The notes: generated by a model not told the origin, from the letters alone. A stretch of 64,000 bases of DNA from Acanthococcus lagerstroemiae (GCA_031841125.1 CM063114.1:46211574-46275573); one strand, 5' to 3'. Shown: positions 11,592 to 21,354, counted from the stretch's first letter. Numbers and translations: made by a program.

Positions 11592-11840
11592 TTGAAGAAA
11601 GGTTAGAATCAAAACCGACATTTGCCATTTTATTCCAAGTGCGCAAATAGACAAAATACTGTACATGGGTGCAGGAATGTCCATCTCTTGCTGTGTGCCT
11701 GTGAATGTGCGGTATGTATTGCATACTTCACGTTCATAGGCGCAGCAAGAAATATTCCTGTACTCGTGTACAATATTTTGCCTATTTGCGCTCTCGGAGT
11801 AAAATTGCAAGTGTCGGTTTTGATATTCTGACCTCTTCAA
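11592..11840. mobile_element. Foldback palindrome, about 120-bp arms and almost no loop
   Basis: The sequence 11592-11716 and the reverse complement of 11717-11840 align over nearly their full length. Examples are GCGCAAATAGACAAAATACT on the left against GCGCAAATAGGCAAAATATT from the right, and CAAAACCGACATTTGC against CAAAACCGACACTTGC. The centre is near GTATGTATTGCATAC (11712-11726). The two arms even give similar peptides on opposite strands. This is most likely a foldback-type MITE. No target duplication was found. Confidence 0.8.
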
Positions 11841-12124
11841 TTGTAGTGCAGGAATCAACATTTTCATAACATTCAATATGGATATTGTTGTGTAGATTTA
11901 AAGGACCGCTGAATTCATTTCTGATTACAATTCGCCCCTAATTCGAACGGGGCAATGGCTCAAAATTTTCCCAAAAATGCAATGTGTATGTCGTTTTATG
12001 CGTGATTAGGTTTACCAAAGTCTATTTTCGTATCAGTTTCATTCATCCTTAAGAACTCTGGCATCTAAGGGTAAAGAAAAGATGGTCATGAGTTATTAAA
12101 AAAATTTTTTTTATTTGTTGCTTC
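11841..12124. other. Unassigned spacer
   Basis: No recognisable feature. Confidence 0.4.
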
Positions 12125-12300
12125 GACTAGGAGGCCACTGCATCCTAGTCCGCCCAACGTTGGGCATAAGCATTCGTCACCCTGACCCATGCTTCCCTGT
12201 TTTGGGCAGTGCTCGACCATCGCAATCCCACTAATCCTATTATCTTGTCGAGCCAGCGAGTTGCTGGTCTACCTCGTTTTCTTTTATTGCCGTATGGGAT
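12125..12300 (-). pseudogene. LINE ORF2 C-terminal scrap
   Basis: From about 12298 down the minus strand reads NKRKRGRPATRWLDKIIGL, then NREAWVRVTNAYAQRWAD and a stop at about 12152. R.RGRP..RW.D.I followed by R..W is the standard end of RTE/L2-like LINE proteins. The rest of the element is absent. The A/T-rich run just downstream (12099-12113) may be its tail. Confidence 0.75.
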
Positions 12301-12419
12301 CCATTATTTTAAGATGAAGTTCCATTAAGAATAACCTCCGTCTTACAGGAAATAGATTGATCGAGGGTCCTTTTTCTACAAAGATATCACCTATCGATGT
12401 TGGTCCTAGGATTTTGTAA

Positions 12420-12730
12420 ACGTTAGCCGTCTATCTTTTCTGTATGGTCAAAGGAGCTAACCTCGCTCATGTGTACAAGTAGACTGCAGTAGGTACGGCT
12501 GGTTTCTGTTAGAAAGCGTGTCGCTATCTCGTGTTGAAAATGGGAAGTTGTGAAACGACGATCTTCTGTCAAGAGAGCGCGCACACATGCAACTGGTTTG
12601 TCGTACAGATTTGTCATTATCATGTATGCTCGTGCGACCCTGTTTAAAGCGTTGTATCCACTTATAACCATGCGCTCTAGAGACTGCACTATTCGAGTGA
12701 TACGCAATTGATGTAAATTTTACTGCCATA
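12420..12730 (-). pseudogene. Mariner-like transposase N-terminal scrap, frameshifted
   Basis: One frame reads GYKWIQRFKQGRTSIHDND, which matches the helix-turn-helix block of mariner (Mos1/SETMAR type) transposases (W..RFK.GR.S..D....GRP). After a frameshift another frame continues VRALLTEDRRFT, the next mariner block (V..LI.EDRR.T). The catalytic domain and terminal repeats are absent. The call rests on these two blocks in the right order. Confidence 0.65.
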
Positions 12731-13166
12731 TACTTTTTCTGAAGTCAAAAACTTTATGACTCCGCGCACTTCACAATTGGATGGACTAGTACCCTTGAAT
12801 CCCATGTTTAAAATTACACAGCACGCGAACCATTCAACGAAATACAACCGGATGAAAAACATATGTCTGAAGACATCTCCTGAACACAACCTCAAAATTT
12901 CAACGCGTCAGTTTTACTCATTGCAGTGGGGAAAAAAATGTATTACCTTTTGAAACATACCTCATAGGTAAAAATGAAGCCGAGGAGTATTTTTGTAGGG
13001 TGTGAAAGAAGGAATCGTTTTTCATGAAAAATCACTGGGTTCAGAGGACAATTTCTACGGAAAATTGAAAAAGGATGGAAATTTTTGTACGAAGTTTTCA
13101 GCCAAAATTTATTTTGTGAACGGTATTTTTTATTTTTAGTAATTTCCGTATGTGTCTTATATTATT
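12731..13166. other. Unassigned spacer
   Basis: No recognisable feature up to the hAT-D duplication. Confidence 0.4.
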
Positions 13167-13174
13167 ATCATAAA
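13167..13174. repeat. Target-site duplication of hAT-D, left copy
   Basis: ATCATAAA, identical to 13633-13640. Confidence 0.9.
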
Positions 13175-13632
13175 TAAAGCACGGATTTCATGGCATTTGT
13201 CAGATTACTTGCATGAGGGCGGAAGGATTGGGAGTCAAAGGTAAGCTCGTTTTAGGATATGGAGAGGCTAGGGAAAAAATTTTTTTGGCCAAAAATGCCA
13301 AAAACCGGTATAAATGCCAGAAACGGATAAAATGCCGAATAATGCCAAATACAACCAATATCAACAAAGAAATCCTTGTATGCATAAAAGAACGAAAAAA
13401 AATGACACATTTCTCACGATGAGTACGAAAATTTTTCGAGGGCATATGACCTTAATCGTTGGTCCAAATAATTTAATTAAAAGAAAAAAAAAATTATCTA
13501 TTGCTCAAATACACAATTTTCCACTTTTACTCAAGATTTTTGTGATTCTTTTTTTTGGTGCCAAATAATGCCAATTTTTGAATTTTAATAGCCAAAACTC
13601 AGCTTCAAAAATGCCAAGAAATCCGTGCTCTA
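13175..13632. mobile_element. hAT-D: 458-bp hAT MITE with perfect 8-bp TSD
   Basis: The left end is TAAAGCACGGATTTCATGGC and the right end, reversed, is TAGAGCACGGATTTCTTGGC. Perfect ATCATAAA duplications flank it (13167-13174 and 13633-13640). AATGCCA-type motifs are repeated many times just inside both ends. There is no transposase. Confidence 0.92.
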
Positions 13633-13640
13633 ATCATAAA
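13633..13640. repeat. Target-site duplication of hAT-D, right copy
   Basis: ATCATAAA, identical to 13167-13174. Confidence 0.9.
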
Positions 13641-13649
13641 GCTTAACCA

Positions 13650-13985
13650 GTCTATCTAGCAATAGTAATGCTGAGAACAAATTGTTTTACATAATTTTGT
13701 CAAATGTCCATATCCTTGCCTCTTCAAATGTAAGAGCTAACAAACATAACTAGTAAATAAGTAGTAGATATGCATAGATATGATCTACATGTTTTCAGAA
13801 TGAATTACATACTCACCCGGTTGAAGGGGAGTTACGTACATATTATCTACACGTTGTTAGGATGAATTGCCTACTTACTTGGTTGAAGGAGAGTCGCGTA
13901 TATATTATCTACTTGTCAGGATGAATTGCCTGCTTACTTGGTTGAAGGGGAATCGTGTACACTGAAACACCCTGTATACAATGTA
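13650..13985 (+). repeat. Dispersed repeat with 3 tandem ~62-bp subunits (copy 1)
   Basis: The core is GGATGAATTGCCTACTTACT, GGTTGAAGG and a CTACACGTTGT-type block repeated about three times (13795-13970). It ends with ACACCCTGTAT. A second copy in reverse orientation lies at 41431-41800, with one subunit and the same end (TACAGGGTATCTCAAAATAC). The TA-CAGGGT terminus resembles mariner-type MITE ends, but no partner inverted repeat was seen. Confidence 0.7.
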
Positions 13986-14890
13986 CATGCCTGACTCTCC
14001 GGTCTTTATTCCTGGTTCGTCGAATCCCCTTCACCAGTAAAAAAAGGTTACAGCTGTAATCCACGGATTTTCAAGTTGACAATTGTATACGCTATACATC
14101 ATTCTCAAAATGTGTCGGCATTTCTTCGGTGTACTCTCGTTTTAGGTCGAGCTCGTTAAATACATTCGCGTGGGAATCGACGGCTTTACGTGTACCTTTT
14201 GCTCGCGTATACACATCCGTATACCTGAAAATTCATCGCGTGATACAGAAAATTGAAAAAATATGTTATTCTCGACAGCCCTCTCGTAGTTTTAGAACAT
14301 TTTACACGGCCGATACGTGGCCATATTATATACTTTTCAATTATGCAAACGTATCAAGAACGGATAACGATTTTGGTGTAAAACGCAACGTCTGGAGCGA
14401 AAGTAACGACACGTTTCGGCGAACGAAAAGACAGATTCGTTGTGTAGGCGACGTTAAAACTTCGATAGTCCGCTGTAGACGTTGTAAAATTGTAGAAAAT
14501 AACATGCGATACATGTAGAAAAGTCCACGTAAAAGAAACATACCTATACCGCTTTTTGAAAGTTTAGCTCGAATTCATGTGGGAAGACAAAACGTGACCT
14601 TAGCGAGTCGAATTTAAATAGTTGATCATTTTCAGTTTCGAAGTTGAAACAAAACGTGTATTGTCTCGAGTTAACGGCGAATGAAAGATACCAGTTTCAA
14701 GTTCTGAAGGGAAAAACTATGTTCAGCAGAGAAGAAAATTCGAGGCCAGACACGAGATACCATTGTGGGATTGATTGAGCGGTAGTTAGCCTCGCGAACA
14801 ATTCAACCTGGCTCTCGAGTGCAGTTATTTGATTGACAGTTACTTACATTTTCCTTAGTGTCCATTTTGGAGTGTGAGTGAACTTGGTTA
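13986..14890. other. Unassigned; 129-codon ORF of no known family
   Basis: Composition here is less AT-biased than in the flanking repeats. The plus-strand frame 14129-14518 shows no domain, signal or codon pattern that supports a gene. Confidence 0.4.
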
Positions 14891-14971
14891 TATTCCTTTT
14901 GTAGGGTGTGCCAATTCACTTTTCCTTAATCTGTATTCCAGAGCGCTTTCGGCTGTTATCCCATCATCAGT
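14891..14971 (-). repeat. Penelope-like element, 3' flank, 81-bp inverted repeat (left arm)
   Basis: This arm matches the reverse complement of 16964-17044 at about 78 of 81 positions. It lies downstream of the reading frame on the coding strand. Penelope-like elements carry pseudo-LTRs that can be direct or inverted. On the minus strand the arm contains CTGATGA (14970-14964), a GGC/GCC mini-stem and GAAA (14950-14947), the order of conserved parts in hammerhead ribozymes known from such elements. Confidence 0.85.
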
Positions 14972-15205
14972 GGAGTACCCTAAATGAGACTTGTATCTTG
15001 TGGTCCTGTAGTTATAGTCGAGGGTAGTACCGTATGGTGAGCCTGTTTAGTCTTGCGTTCCTATTGGTTGTCTGTGAATATGCAGTCTGTCCAATCAGTG
15101 GTTATTGTTATTGGTTGTGTGCTCTGATTGGTTGTCTGTGGTTATGCAGTCTGTCCAATCCGTGGGTGTTATGTTATTAGTTGGAATAAGTTCTCACTTT
15201 GGAAG
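14972..15205 (-). other. Penelope-like element 3' untranslated part
   Basis: Sequence between the stop codon and the left inverted arm. A block ending GTTGTCTGTG.ATGCAGTCTG occurs twice in direct orientation (15064-15094 and 15129-15156), together with the words CCAATC and GATTGG, suggesting a local duplication of about 62 bp. Confidence 0.5.
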
Positions 15206-17044
15206 TTAGTTGTTGTATTTATTAGGTTGTTTTGTTTTGTTTTTGCCTTTATTATTTTTTTCTAGTTGTTCTTTTAATTTTCTTTTTCTTGTGTTGTTTT
15301 CTGTGTGTAGGATTTTGTACTTTTCTGTCAATTTGTCATTGTTGTGTCCCTGGTCATTGCAGTGTTTTCCAAACAGTGATTTGTCATCATTTTGCTTCTG
15401 TGATTTTTCGTGTTCTTTGATTCTGGTTGTGAATTTTCTGCCTGTTTCTCCAATGTAGGTCATGTCACAGTGTTCGCAGTCCAATCTGTATACTCCGCTG
15501 CTGTTGTTTCTGTCCTTTTTTTCTGTTTTGTCATTGCTTATTTGTTTGATCAGAGGTGGTCTGTGTTTGATTCCGAGTTTTATGTTGTATTGGTTGAAGA
15601 TTTTTGTATTTTGTATGTATGTGTTCCTGTGAATGGTATTGCTCCTGCGTATTTGTCTGTTTTTGTGGTTCTTGGTTTGGTGTCTGTGTTTTTTGGTTGT
15701 GTTAGTTTGGTAATTATTCTGTCTACTGTTTGTGGTTGATATTTGTTTAATTTTGTTAATTTCTGTTGTTCTGAGGTTGTTGTCATTGAGTATGTTGACT
15801 GCTCTGTGGCAGTAGTTGTGTAGTGCTGCCATTTTGTGTTTTTGATGGTGAAATGAGTCTTTGGGTATTATTGCGTCAGTGTGGGTGGGTTTTCTGTAGA
15901 TGCTGTGCTGTATCTTGTTGTCTTTTATTTGTATTGTAAGGTCGAGGTAGTTGATGGTCTTGTTGCCTTTTTCCATTGTGAACTTTATGTTGTTGTTTAT
16001 GCTATTTGTCTCTGTGAGGAATTGGTCTAGTTGTCTGTCTGTTCCTGTCCAGATGATCAGTATGTCGTCTACATATCGTGTCCATAGCTTTATGTTTTTC
16101 TTGTGTTTGCTGTTGTTTAGTATGTCATTTTCAAAGTTGTTCACGTATATTTCGGCTAGAATGGGTGACAGTGGTGATCCCATTGCTAAGCCTTCTATTT
16201 GTTCGTAATACTTGTTATTAAACTGGCAGTAATTTTGGTAAATGATTTCTTTTGTGATGTTTGCGTATGCTGCTCCATCTGTGTTGTTTTTGTAGTTGTT
16301 GTTTGTCAGTATTGTTGTTAGTTCCTGTTTTAGTATGTTCCCAAACATGTTTGTTACATCCAGTGATACTAGTTTGTCATTGTTGTTTAGTGTTATTTTG
16401 TCCAGTTTGTCTTTTAGTTGTATTGTGTTTTTTATGCTGTAATCTGTTCTGTAGTTGTAGTGTTCTTTCACGAATTTGGCTATTGTTTTTGCGAGTTTGT
16501 AGCTTGGTGATTGTATGCTGTTGATTAGTGGTCTTATTGGTCTGTCTTGTTTGTGTAGTTTTATGAGTCCTTTTAATTGTGGTGCCTTGGGGTTCATTTC
16601 TACGAGTTTCTTGTTGTTTATGTTGTTGTTTTTCATTATAGTCTTTAGTTTGGCTTGGTATTTGTTGGTCGGGTCCGAGTTTAGTGGTTTGTAATTGTTG
16701 TTTTGGATGTAAGTTTCAATTTTCTTTATGTATTCGTTTTTGTTTAGCACTACTGTGGTGTTGCCTTTGTCTGCTTTGGTGAGTATTAGGTTGTTTTCTT
16801 CTATTTTCTTTTTGAGTTGTAGGGCTGTCTTCTGTATTTTTGTCTTGTGTTTGTTTTTCCTTTTCTCTTTTATGGTCAGCAGTATGTTTCCTATTTGTGT
16901 TCTTGCTTCGTTTCTGAGGTCTGTTTCTATGGTCTGGATGATCTGTTCACAGTCTATTGTTAGACTGATGATGGCATAACAGCCGAAAGCGCTCTGGAAC
17001 ACAGAATAAGGAAAAGTGAATTGGCACACCCTACAAAAGGAATA
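15206..17044 (-). CDS. Penelope-like element: reverse transcriptase plus GIY-YIG endonuclease, 5'-truncated
   Basis: The protein would copy element RNA and nick target DNA. The open frame runs to 17179, but the element ends at 17044, so the upstream 45 codons are flanking DNA. In the 657-residue numbering of that frame, the pre-RT block is ILTKADKGNTTVVL (132-145), motif A is SLDVTNMF (272-279), QIEGLAMGSPLSP is at 327-339, the catalytic RYVDD is at 368-372, YLDL at 411-414 and YRKPTHTD at 428-435. The GIY-YIG domain has GVYRLDC (562-568) and TYIGETGR (574-581). No early ATG exists, and the N-terminal region upstream of ADKG is shorter than usual, so the copy is 5'-truncated. Residues about 485-526 are out of frame relative to the family: the alternative frame there reads TVDRIITKL and KYAGAIPF. 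Two compensating frameshifts are therefore likely. The protein is unusually rich in Asn and Lys. Confidence 0.88.
   Translation of the reverse strand, partial: YSFCRVCQFTFPYSVFQSAFGCYAIISLTIDCEQIIQTIETDLRNEARTQIGNILLTIKEKRKNKHKTKIQKTALQLKKKIEENNLILTKADKGNTTVVLNKNEYIKKIETYIQNNNYKPLNSDPTNKYQAKLKTIMKNNNINNKKLVEMNPKAPQLKGLIKLHKQDRPIRPLINSIQSPSYKLAKTIAKFVKEHYNYRTDYSIKNTIQLKDKLDKITLNNNDKLVSLDVTNMFGNILKQELTTILTNNNYKNNTDGAAYANITKEIIYQNYCQFNNKYYEQIEGLAMGSPLSPILAEIYVNNFENDILNNSKHKKNIKLWTRYVDDILIIWTGTDRQLDQFLTETNSINNNIKFTMEKGNKTINYLDLTIQIKDNKIQHSIYRKPTHTDAIIPKDSFHHQKHKMAALHNYCHRAVNILNDNNLRTTEINKIKQISTTNSRQNNYQTNTTKKHRHQTKNHKNRQIRRSNTIHRNTYIQNTKIFNQYNIKLGIKHRPPLIKQISNDKTEKKDRNNSSGVYRLDCEHCDMTYIGETGRKFTTRIKEHEKSQKQNDDKSLFGKHCNDQGHNNDKLTEKYKILHTENNTRKRKLKEQLEKNNKGKNKTKQPNKYNN
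16964..17044 (+). repeat. Penelope-like element, 5' flank, 81-bp inverted repeat (right arm)
   Basis: Reverse-complement partner of 14891-14971. Here the CTGATGA (16965-16971) and GAAA (16985-16988) words lie on the plus strand, antisense to the reading frame. The arm is translated in frame into the start of the open frame, which shows that the upstream extension is not protein of the element. Confidence 0.85.
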
Positions 17045-18885
17045 CATTTTCCTTGTTGCCAATGCCAGTGAGAACATATCAGGTGGGTTGGCATATATGG
17101 AGGTAACTCGGCCCCTTGCAATCTCTAGGGATAGAGCAAAATATAGAAATGCAAAAACATTTATTTTTTGCATTTTCAAGTTCTATGTTCAAAAGTAATT
17201 ATATTCTGACTGAAAAGAGTCATCTCTTGGATGTGTTGCACGTCTCAGTATTTTCGAATCAGGTACTATCCACACGAGTCAGCCATGTAGCGCGCTGAAC
17301 CGTTGAAAAGTAGCACGCAACCAGCTACACAGATGCTCGTCTTAACTCAAGTTAGTTTCACCTATTTGTAGCCGTTATAGAGAGGGAGGAGGAATTTTGC
17401 ACCATCAAAGTGCCCCATGCCTTGCTGCTCTTCCTCAGAATGATGGCCTGTTCTTCCTCACCGGCTTCCGTATGTTAGTACGACCTATGGCCAAGATAGT
17501 TTCACATTTCTAGACTCCCCTCGACCCGAAGAATCCCTCACTATGCTCAGGTCCGCCATCCACTCAGTTTTTAGTGGTTCTCCTCAGGTCTCATTCAAGC
17601 CTTTCCAGACTCGAATTAATTTTGACAATTTGTAGACATCTGATTCTTGTTGGTCACATCCCTCAGCCGACAATTTTAACACTAGGTACTGTTCTTATGT
17701 AGACTGATTTCATGCGGCTTCTTGCAGAACAGTGACACACCTACATTTCAGTCGACTATTTTCTGGCGATGTAATTCGATAGATTCGAGTTTGTTTGGTG
17801 CGGCGCAGCCCGCAGCGTATACATTACCGAAGTGGAAATCGATGACCCGCGGTGCCACATGCCCAACAAATTACCCGAAAAGACAGCCACATTTTGGTTG
17901 CAGATTCTCGACCGTTTTTTCCCATCTGTTGTGCCCTCATTCGCTAATGTACGTAATTTCGTTCACGGTTCGAATTGGTAAAGCTTTTACAAGGCTGGCG
18001 AGCAGCCGCGGTGGAATCTTTTTACATAGAAAAAGAAGTATATCGAGTCGGAATCGAGCATCGATGTTTACACGCAATCACTTGGGCGAAATTATTTTTA
18101 AACCATTGCACTCGATGCTAAGTACTGACACATCAACTTTTTTCCCCAACTTGCTCGATAAACATTTAATGGAGTGTAAAGTTAACGTCGTGTTTGGAAG
18201 TGGGAGACAGATAGCGAGCGCGGAAAAAATATATCCGCAGCGTTCGAAGTGAAAACTTTTTCAACTTTTTTTAATGTACTTATCTGGTCGTTTTAAAATT
18301 TATCACTCGGCCGCGGCGAAAAATGCGGCAAACGCTCGCGTTTGATGAGCTAGTCGGCGGTGTCGTTGAACAGTCGAGAATTGAAGAACAGCAGGCTTCA
18401 GCGATAATAATTAACGATTGCGCTTACATTGTTCAAGGCCACCGATTCAATTATTCCGAGCCAGTTTTCCACGCTTCGATGCTGAAAGCTTTTTTCTCTG
18501 CCCTGGATGATGACGAGCGGCGAGCAGGTGGAATTGTGAAAAGGAAAAACAGATGCGATCACGCCTAAGCAGCAAAGAACTCTGTCCTGAGTGTATCAGA
18601 TTACTCTAGTTCCGTTAGGGCTCGCCTTTCGGTGTACCAACCAGGCAGAGCAGTTGATACAACCACCTTCTCCTATCATTTGGGAAGTTTTGAATTTTAG
18701 GTCAAAATTTGGCTCAGTCAGATAACTTTGAGGTGTATCTAGAGGAAGCAGTGCAACGAGTTGTAGGGCTGCTAATATTAGCGATGTGTGAATTATACAG
18801 GATCCCTACGTTTCGATGGATCAAAGATTCATCTGGAATAATAAGCTCAATTTTGACCGTCGAACAGCAATTTACCTCTGCCTTA
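17045..18885. other. Unassigned; contains a 176-codon frame of no known family
   Basis: The frame 17722-18252 (plus) and the frame 18323-18568 (plus) show no domain that I recognise. The sequence is moderately GC-rich and free of obvious transposon ends, so part of it may be unique host DNA. Confidence 0.4.
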
Positions 18886-19560
18886 CTTCATCCTTAGTCC
18901 TTCCCCCGCCTTCCTCTATTCCCCTCTTCAAGGAAGCCCTCAGCTCAGTGTCATCAATTCTATCCCTCCAACTCCATTGCCCAGAATATTCACGTCTTAT
19001 ATCACTTGTTATCTCAAAACAACATCCCCCCTTTCCCGTGTATGGCTTCCTAGACACTAGCGGATGTTGCTTACATGAGGCTTCCTCCCAACTGCCGATC
19101 TCCTCTTCCCCTCGTTGCCGACACCAAATAATGTCTTCTCCGAAATATGACCCTAACACAGTGGCAAGAATAATGATACTTATCCTCCTCAAAGCTCCTT
19201 CCTATAAAATCAGGAGCCCCGTTTGTAATTTATCTTCCTCCCGTAGAATTGTATTTATCCTCACTCGCTTACGATAGGTAATCCAGATTGACTTACTCTT
19301 TTCTCTTGCCGGACCTAGAGTCTTCCCCACCCCCTGTTCCTTCTGTCTCTGCGGAGACCCATTTACTGTGTCCCACATACTCTTCTCCTGCCCGGCTTCC
19401 GATCCTCTTCGTAACCATCGAAAACTGCTTGCCTCACTACTAGGTCTTTTATGTCCTTGGTACACCCACATTCAGTCTACATATACTCTTTTCCTTATCC
19501 ACATTGAAATCTTAACCTCCTGTAATTCTCATAGCACGTAGCCTCAGTGCCGCTGGTGAC
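18886..19560 (+). pseudogene. LINE ORF2 C-terminal fragment
   Basis: In the plus strand a frame after 19277 reads CSFCLCGDPFTVSHILFSCP (about 19338-19397) and continues SDPLRNHRKLLASLLG. C.C....TV.H.L..C. is the cysteine block that ends Jockey/I-group ORF2 proteins, after the RNase H or equivalent region. Upstream frames (18816-19277) are proline- and serine-rich and carry short pieces such as PFPVYGFLDTSG that fit the preceding spacer. The end CTCAGTGCCGCTGGTGACC and an A/T-rich run (about 19565-19580) look like the 3' untranslated end and tail. Frameshifts are present. Confidence 0.6.
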
Positions 19561-19599
19561 CAAAAATTTTTTTTTTTTAAATAAACGAGATAGCGAAAA

Positions 19600-20045
19600 A
19601 GTAAAAAGTATGTTTTTATGGTTTCTATTAACAAAATCCAGCAAATTTTTCAAATGGAAATATATCGGAAGAGTTTTCCGGATCGCTGATTTCGAAAATT
19701 TAAACAGATTTCTGTCCTGACCCTGACCAAAATTCCAAGTTTGACTTTTCCTTTTCTAAAGAGCCAGATTGATTTTGCTAAAACAATGAAACAGAGTATC
19801 GGAATGAGAGTATTTCGATTGCTGATTTCGAAAATCCGATCCGATTTTTAATCAAACCTCAGTTTAAGCTCTATAATTCAAAATTGACTCCTTTAAGCGG
19901 GAAGTATTGACACTCCAATTGAAACTCCATCATCCAAATTTGACTCGTTTAAACGGGAAGAATTGACCCGATTCTGAAATTCAAATGAAGTATTATAATG
20001 GGGTTTCTTGGGTCACTGATTTCGAAAGCAATTTTGGGATTTACA
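19600..20045. repeat. Degenerate tandem repeat with CTGATTTCGAAA blocks
   Basis: GCTGATTTCGAAAAT-type words recur near 19686, 19821 and 20014, together with repeated AATTGACTC..TTTAA(G/A)CGGGAAG blocks. The unit is roughly 60-150 bp and strongly diverged. Confidence 0.5.
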
Positions 20046-20394
20046 TCTCCCCGTCTGCAAAAATGCGGCAAAAAAATGGCATTGACAAAAATTGCTAATT
20101 CTGGTATTAAAAAGTATTTAAGCTGGCAATTCTTCGACCACTTCGACCAATCAGAACACAGCACTACTAAGTTACCAAACAATTACCTGTTCAGGAAATT
20201 TTTTAATTGCCTGAGAGGCAATACTTTTCAGACGGGTCTGTATGTATTGGGATTGGATTGTTTTCATTTCACCTCTCGCCCTCACTGCCCGCCCGATGGT
20301 GTTGATAATTTTTAAGCCTGTAGCGATTGAGAGAATTCCTGGACGAGAGAGAAATATTATTTTAATTTTGAACAGTTCGTACTGATAATTATTT
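20046..20394. other. Unassigned spacer
   Basis: Nothing recognisable between two degenerate arrays. Confidence 0.35.
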
Positions 20395-20640
20395 AAACTG
20401 GTTAAAGACTCGATGAAACTCTTTAAGACTTTTTGTAACTTATTAAGATTCTTACAGACTCTGTTGGCTCTCTCAGACGTATGTAAGACGCTTAAAACAT
20501 TTTTGCGTAACTGTTCGAGGGTATCGTTGAAGCTTTCCCGAACTCGTTTCAAACTGTTCCAGACTTGAAACTGATAATTTAATGATCTTTCAAACTTGTT
20601 CAAGCCTCTTCACGTCTGGCTAAGGCTTTTTACAAACATT
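20395..20640 (-). repeat. Degenerate AAGAGTCTTGAA-type array (short copy)
   Basis: Irregular repetition of GACTTTTTGTAA, TTTAAGACT, TTCAAACTTGTTC and similar words with a 15-25 bp rhythm. Read on the minus strand it resembles the larger array at 30360-31990. Confidence 0.5.
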
Positions 20641-20699
20641 TTCATACCTTTGAATCTTTTGAAAATTTATCTAAGTCTCTCTGTAATCTCACATTCTTG

Positions 20700-20840
20700 C
20701 GACTCGGGTTCGATTCCCATTGGTGGAAAGCTAGCAAACCGGTTTCTTCTCTCTGCCCGTGGATATCATGGCAACTCAGTGGCATATCCGAAGGAGGGGG
20801 CGATGGGATATTGACCCTTTGAGATTTCGTCAAATCGATG
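20700..20840 (+). repeat. Dispersed repeat copy 1, left part, with tRNA-like B box
   Basis: From GAAAGCTAGCAAACCGG onward this matches 27797-27990 (shared words CAGTGGCATATCCGA and GAGATTTTGTCAAA). Just before it lies GGGTTCGATTCCC (20708-20720), a near-perfect polymerase III B box. No A box is clear. It could be a SINE whose head is only partly preserved. The match is interrupted at about 20840 by the SINE and resumes at 21145. Confidence 0.6.
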
Positions 20841-20844
20841 ATAG

Positions 20845-21140
20845 TGGGGCATATGACGATGCACGCATACTAAATTAGCCACGGGACACCGCACCCGCAA
20901 TATCCCAGATACCCCGATTGGGCCTTATCTTTTCTAATTTTACTCTCAACTCAAGCCCTAGAGTCCGCCCTTTCGAGCATTACCTCAGAGACGTCGGGAA
21001 GGCTGTTAGAGCTGTCTCATCCCTCTTCTCTTCTTGCCGAAAAACCGGGCTAGGTCAAAATGTAGCGAGTTGCTGCGTAAGCTCGAACTCGGGACCTCCG
21101 GATTCCGAGACCAGCGTGCTATCCACTCGGCCAGCCAGAC
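20845..21140 (-). mobile_element. tRNA-derived SINE, about 295 bp
   Basis: On the minus strand the element begins GTCTGGCTGGCCGAGTGG at 21140. It contains an A-box-like TGGCCGAGTGG (21133-21123) and a B-box-like GAGTTCGAGC (21090-21081) at tRNA spacing. A body of unrelated sequence follows and ends near GTGCCCCACTATC. This is the structure of a tRNA-headed SINE, which borrows LINE enzymes. It sits inside the dispersed repeat that resumes at 21145. Its 3' part recurs at 7452-7565. A clean target duplication is not visible. Confidence 0.72.
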
Positions 21141-21235
21141 CCCTACTTTTTCTAACTTTAACACCCCCTCTGAATACCCCTTCTCCATTTGGTCGAGACC
21201 TGTCCCCCCTCGAACGCTAGGTTGGCTGCGCCACT
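21141..21235 (+). repeat. Dispersed repeat copy 1, right part
   Basis: TACTTTTTCTAACTTTAACA and AATACCCCTTCTCC..TTTGGTCGA match 27905-27960, resuming the repeat broken at 20840. Confidence 0.65.
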
Positions 21236-21354
21236 GTATCAAACAGAATGACTGCTAAACCGAGTTCAGTAGATGACGGATATTGCTCATATGGGTCCAC
21301 TAAATCGCTGGAAGAAAGCAACACTTTGAGGTGGAGCCTTTTGATTACATTTGT

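Noticed and set aside
14129..14518. 129-codon plus-strand ORF
   Set aside because: No motif; length is within chance for this composition.
15210..16979. Several plus-strand ORFs of 60-109 codons rich in Leu, Phe, Cys and Val
   Set aside because: Antisense shadows of the Asn/Lys-rich Penelope-like reading frame.
17722..18252. 176-codon plus-strand ORF
   Set aside because: No recognisable family, no repeat or domain, and composition like the surrounding non-coding DNA.
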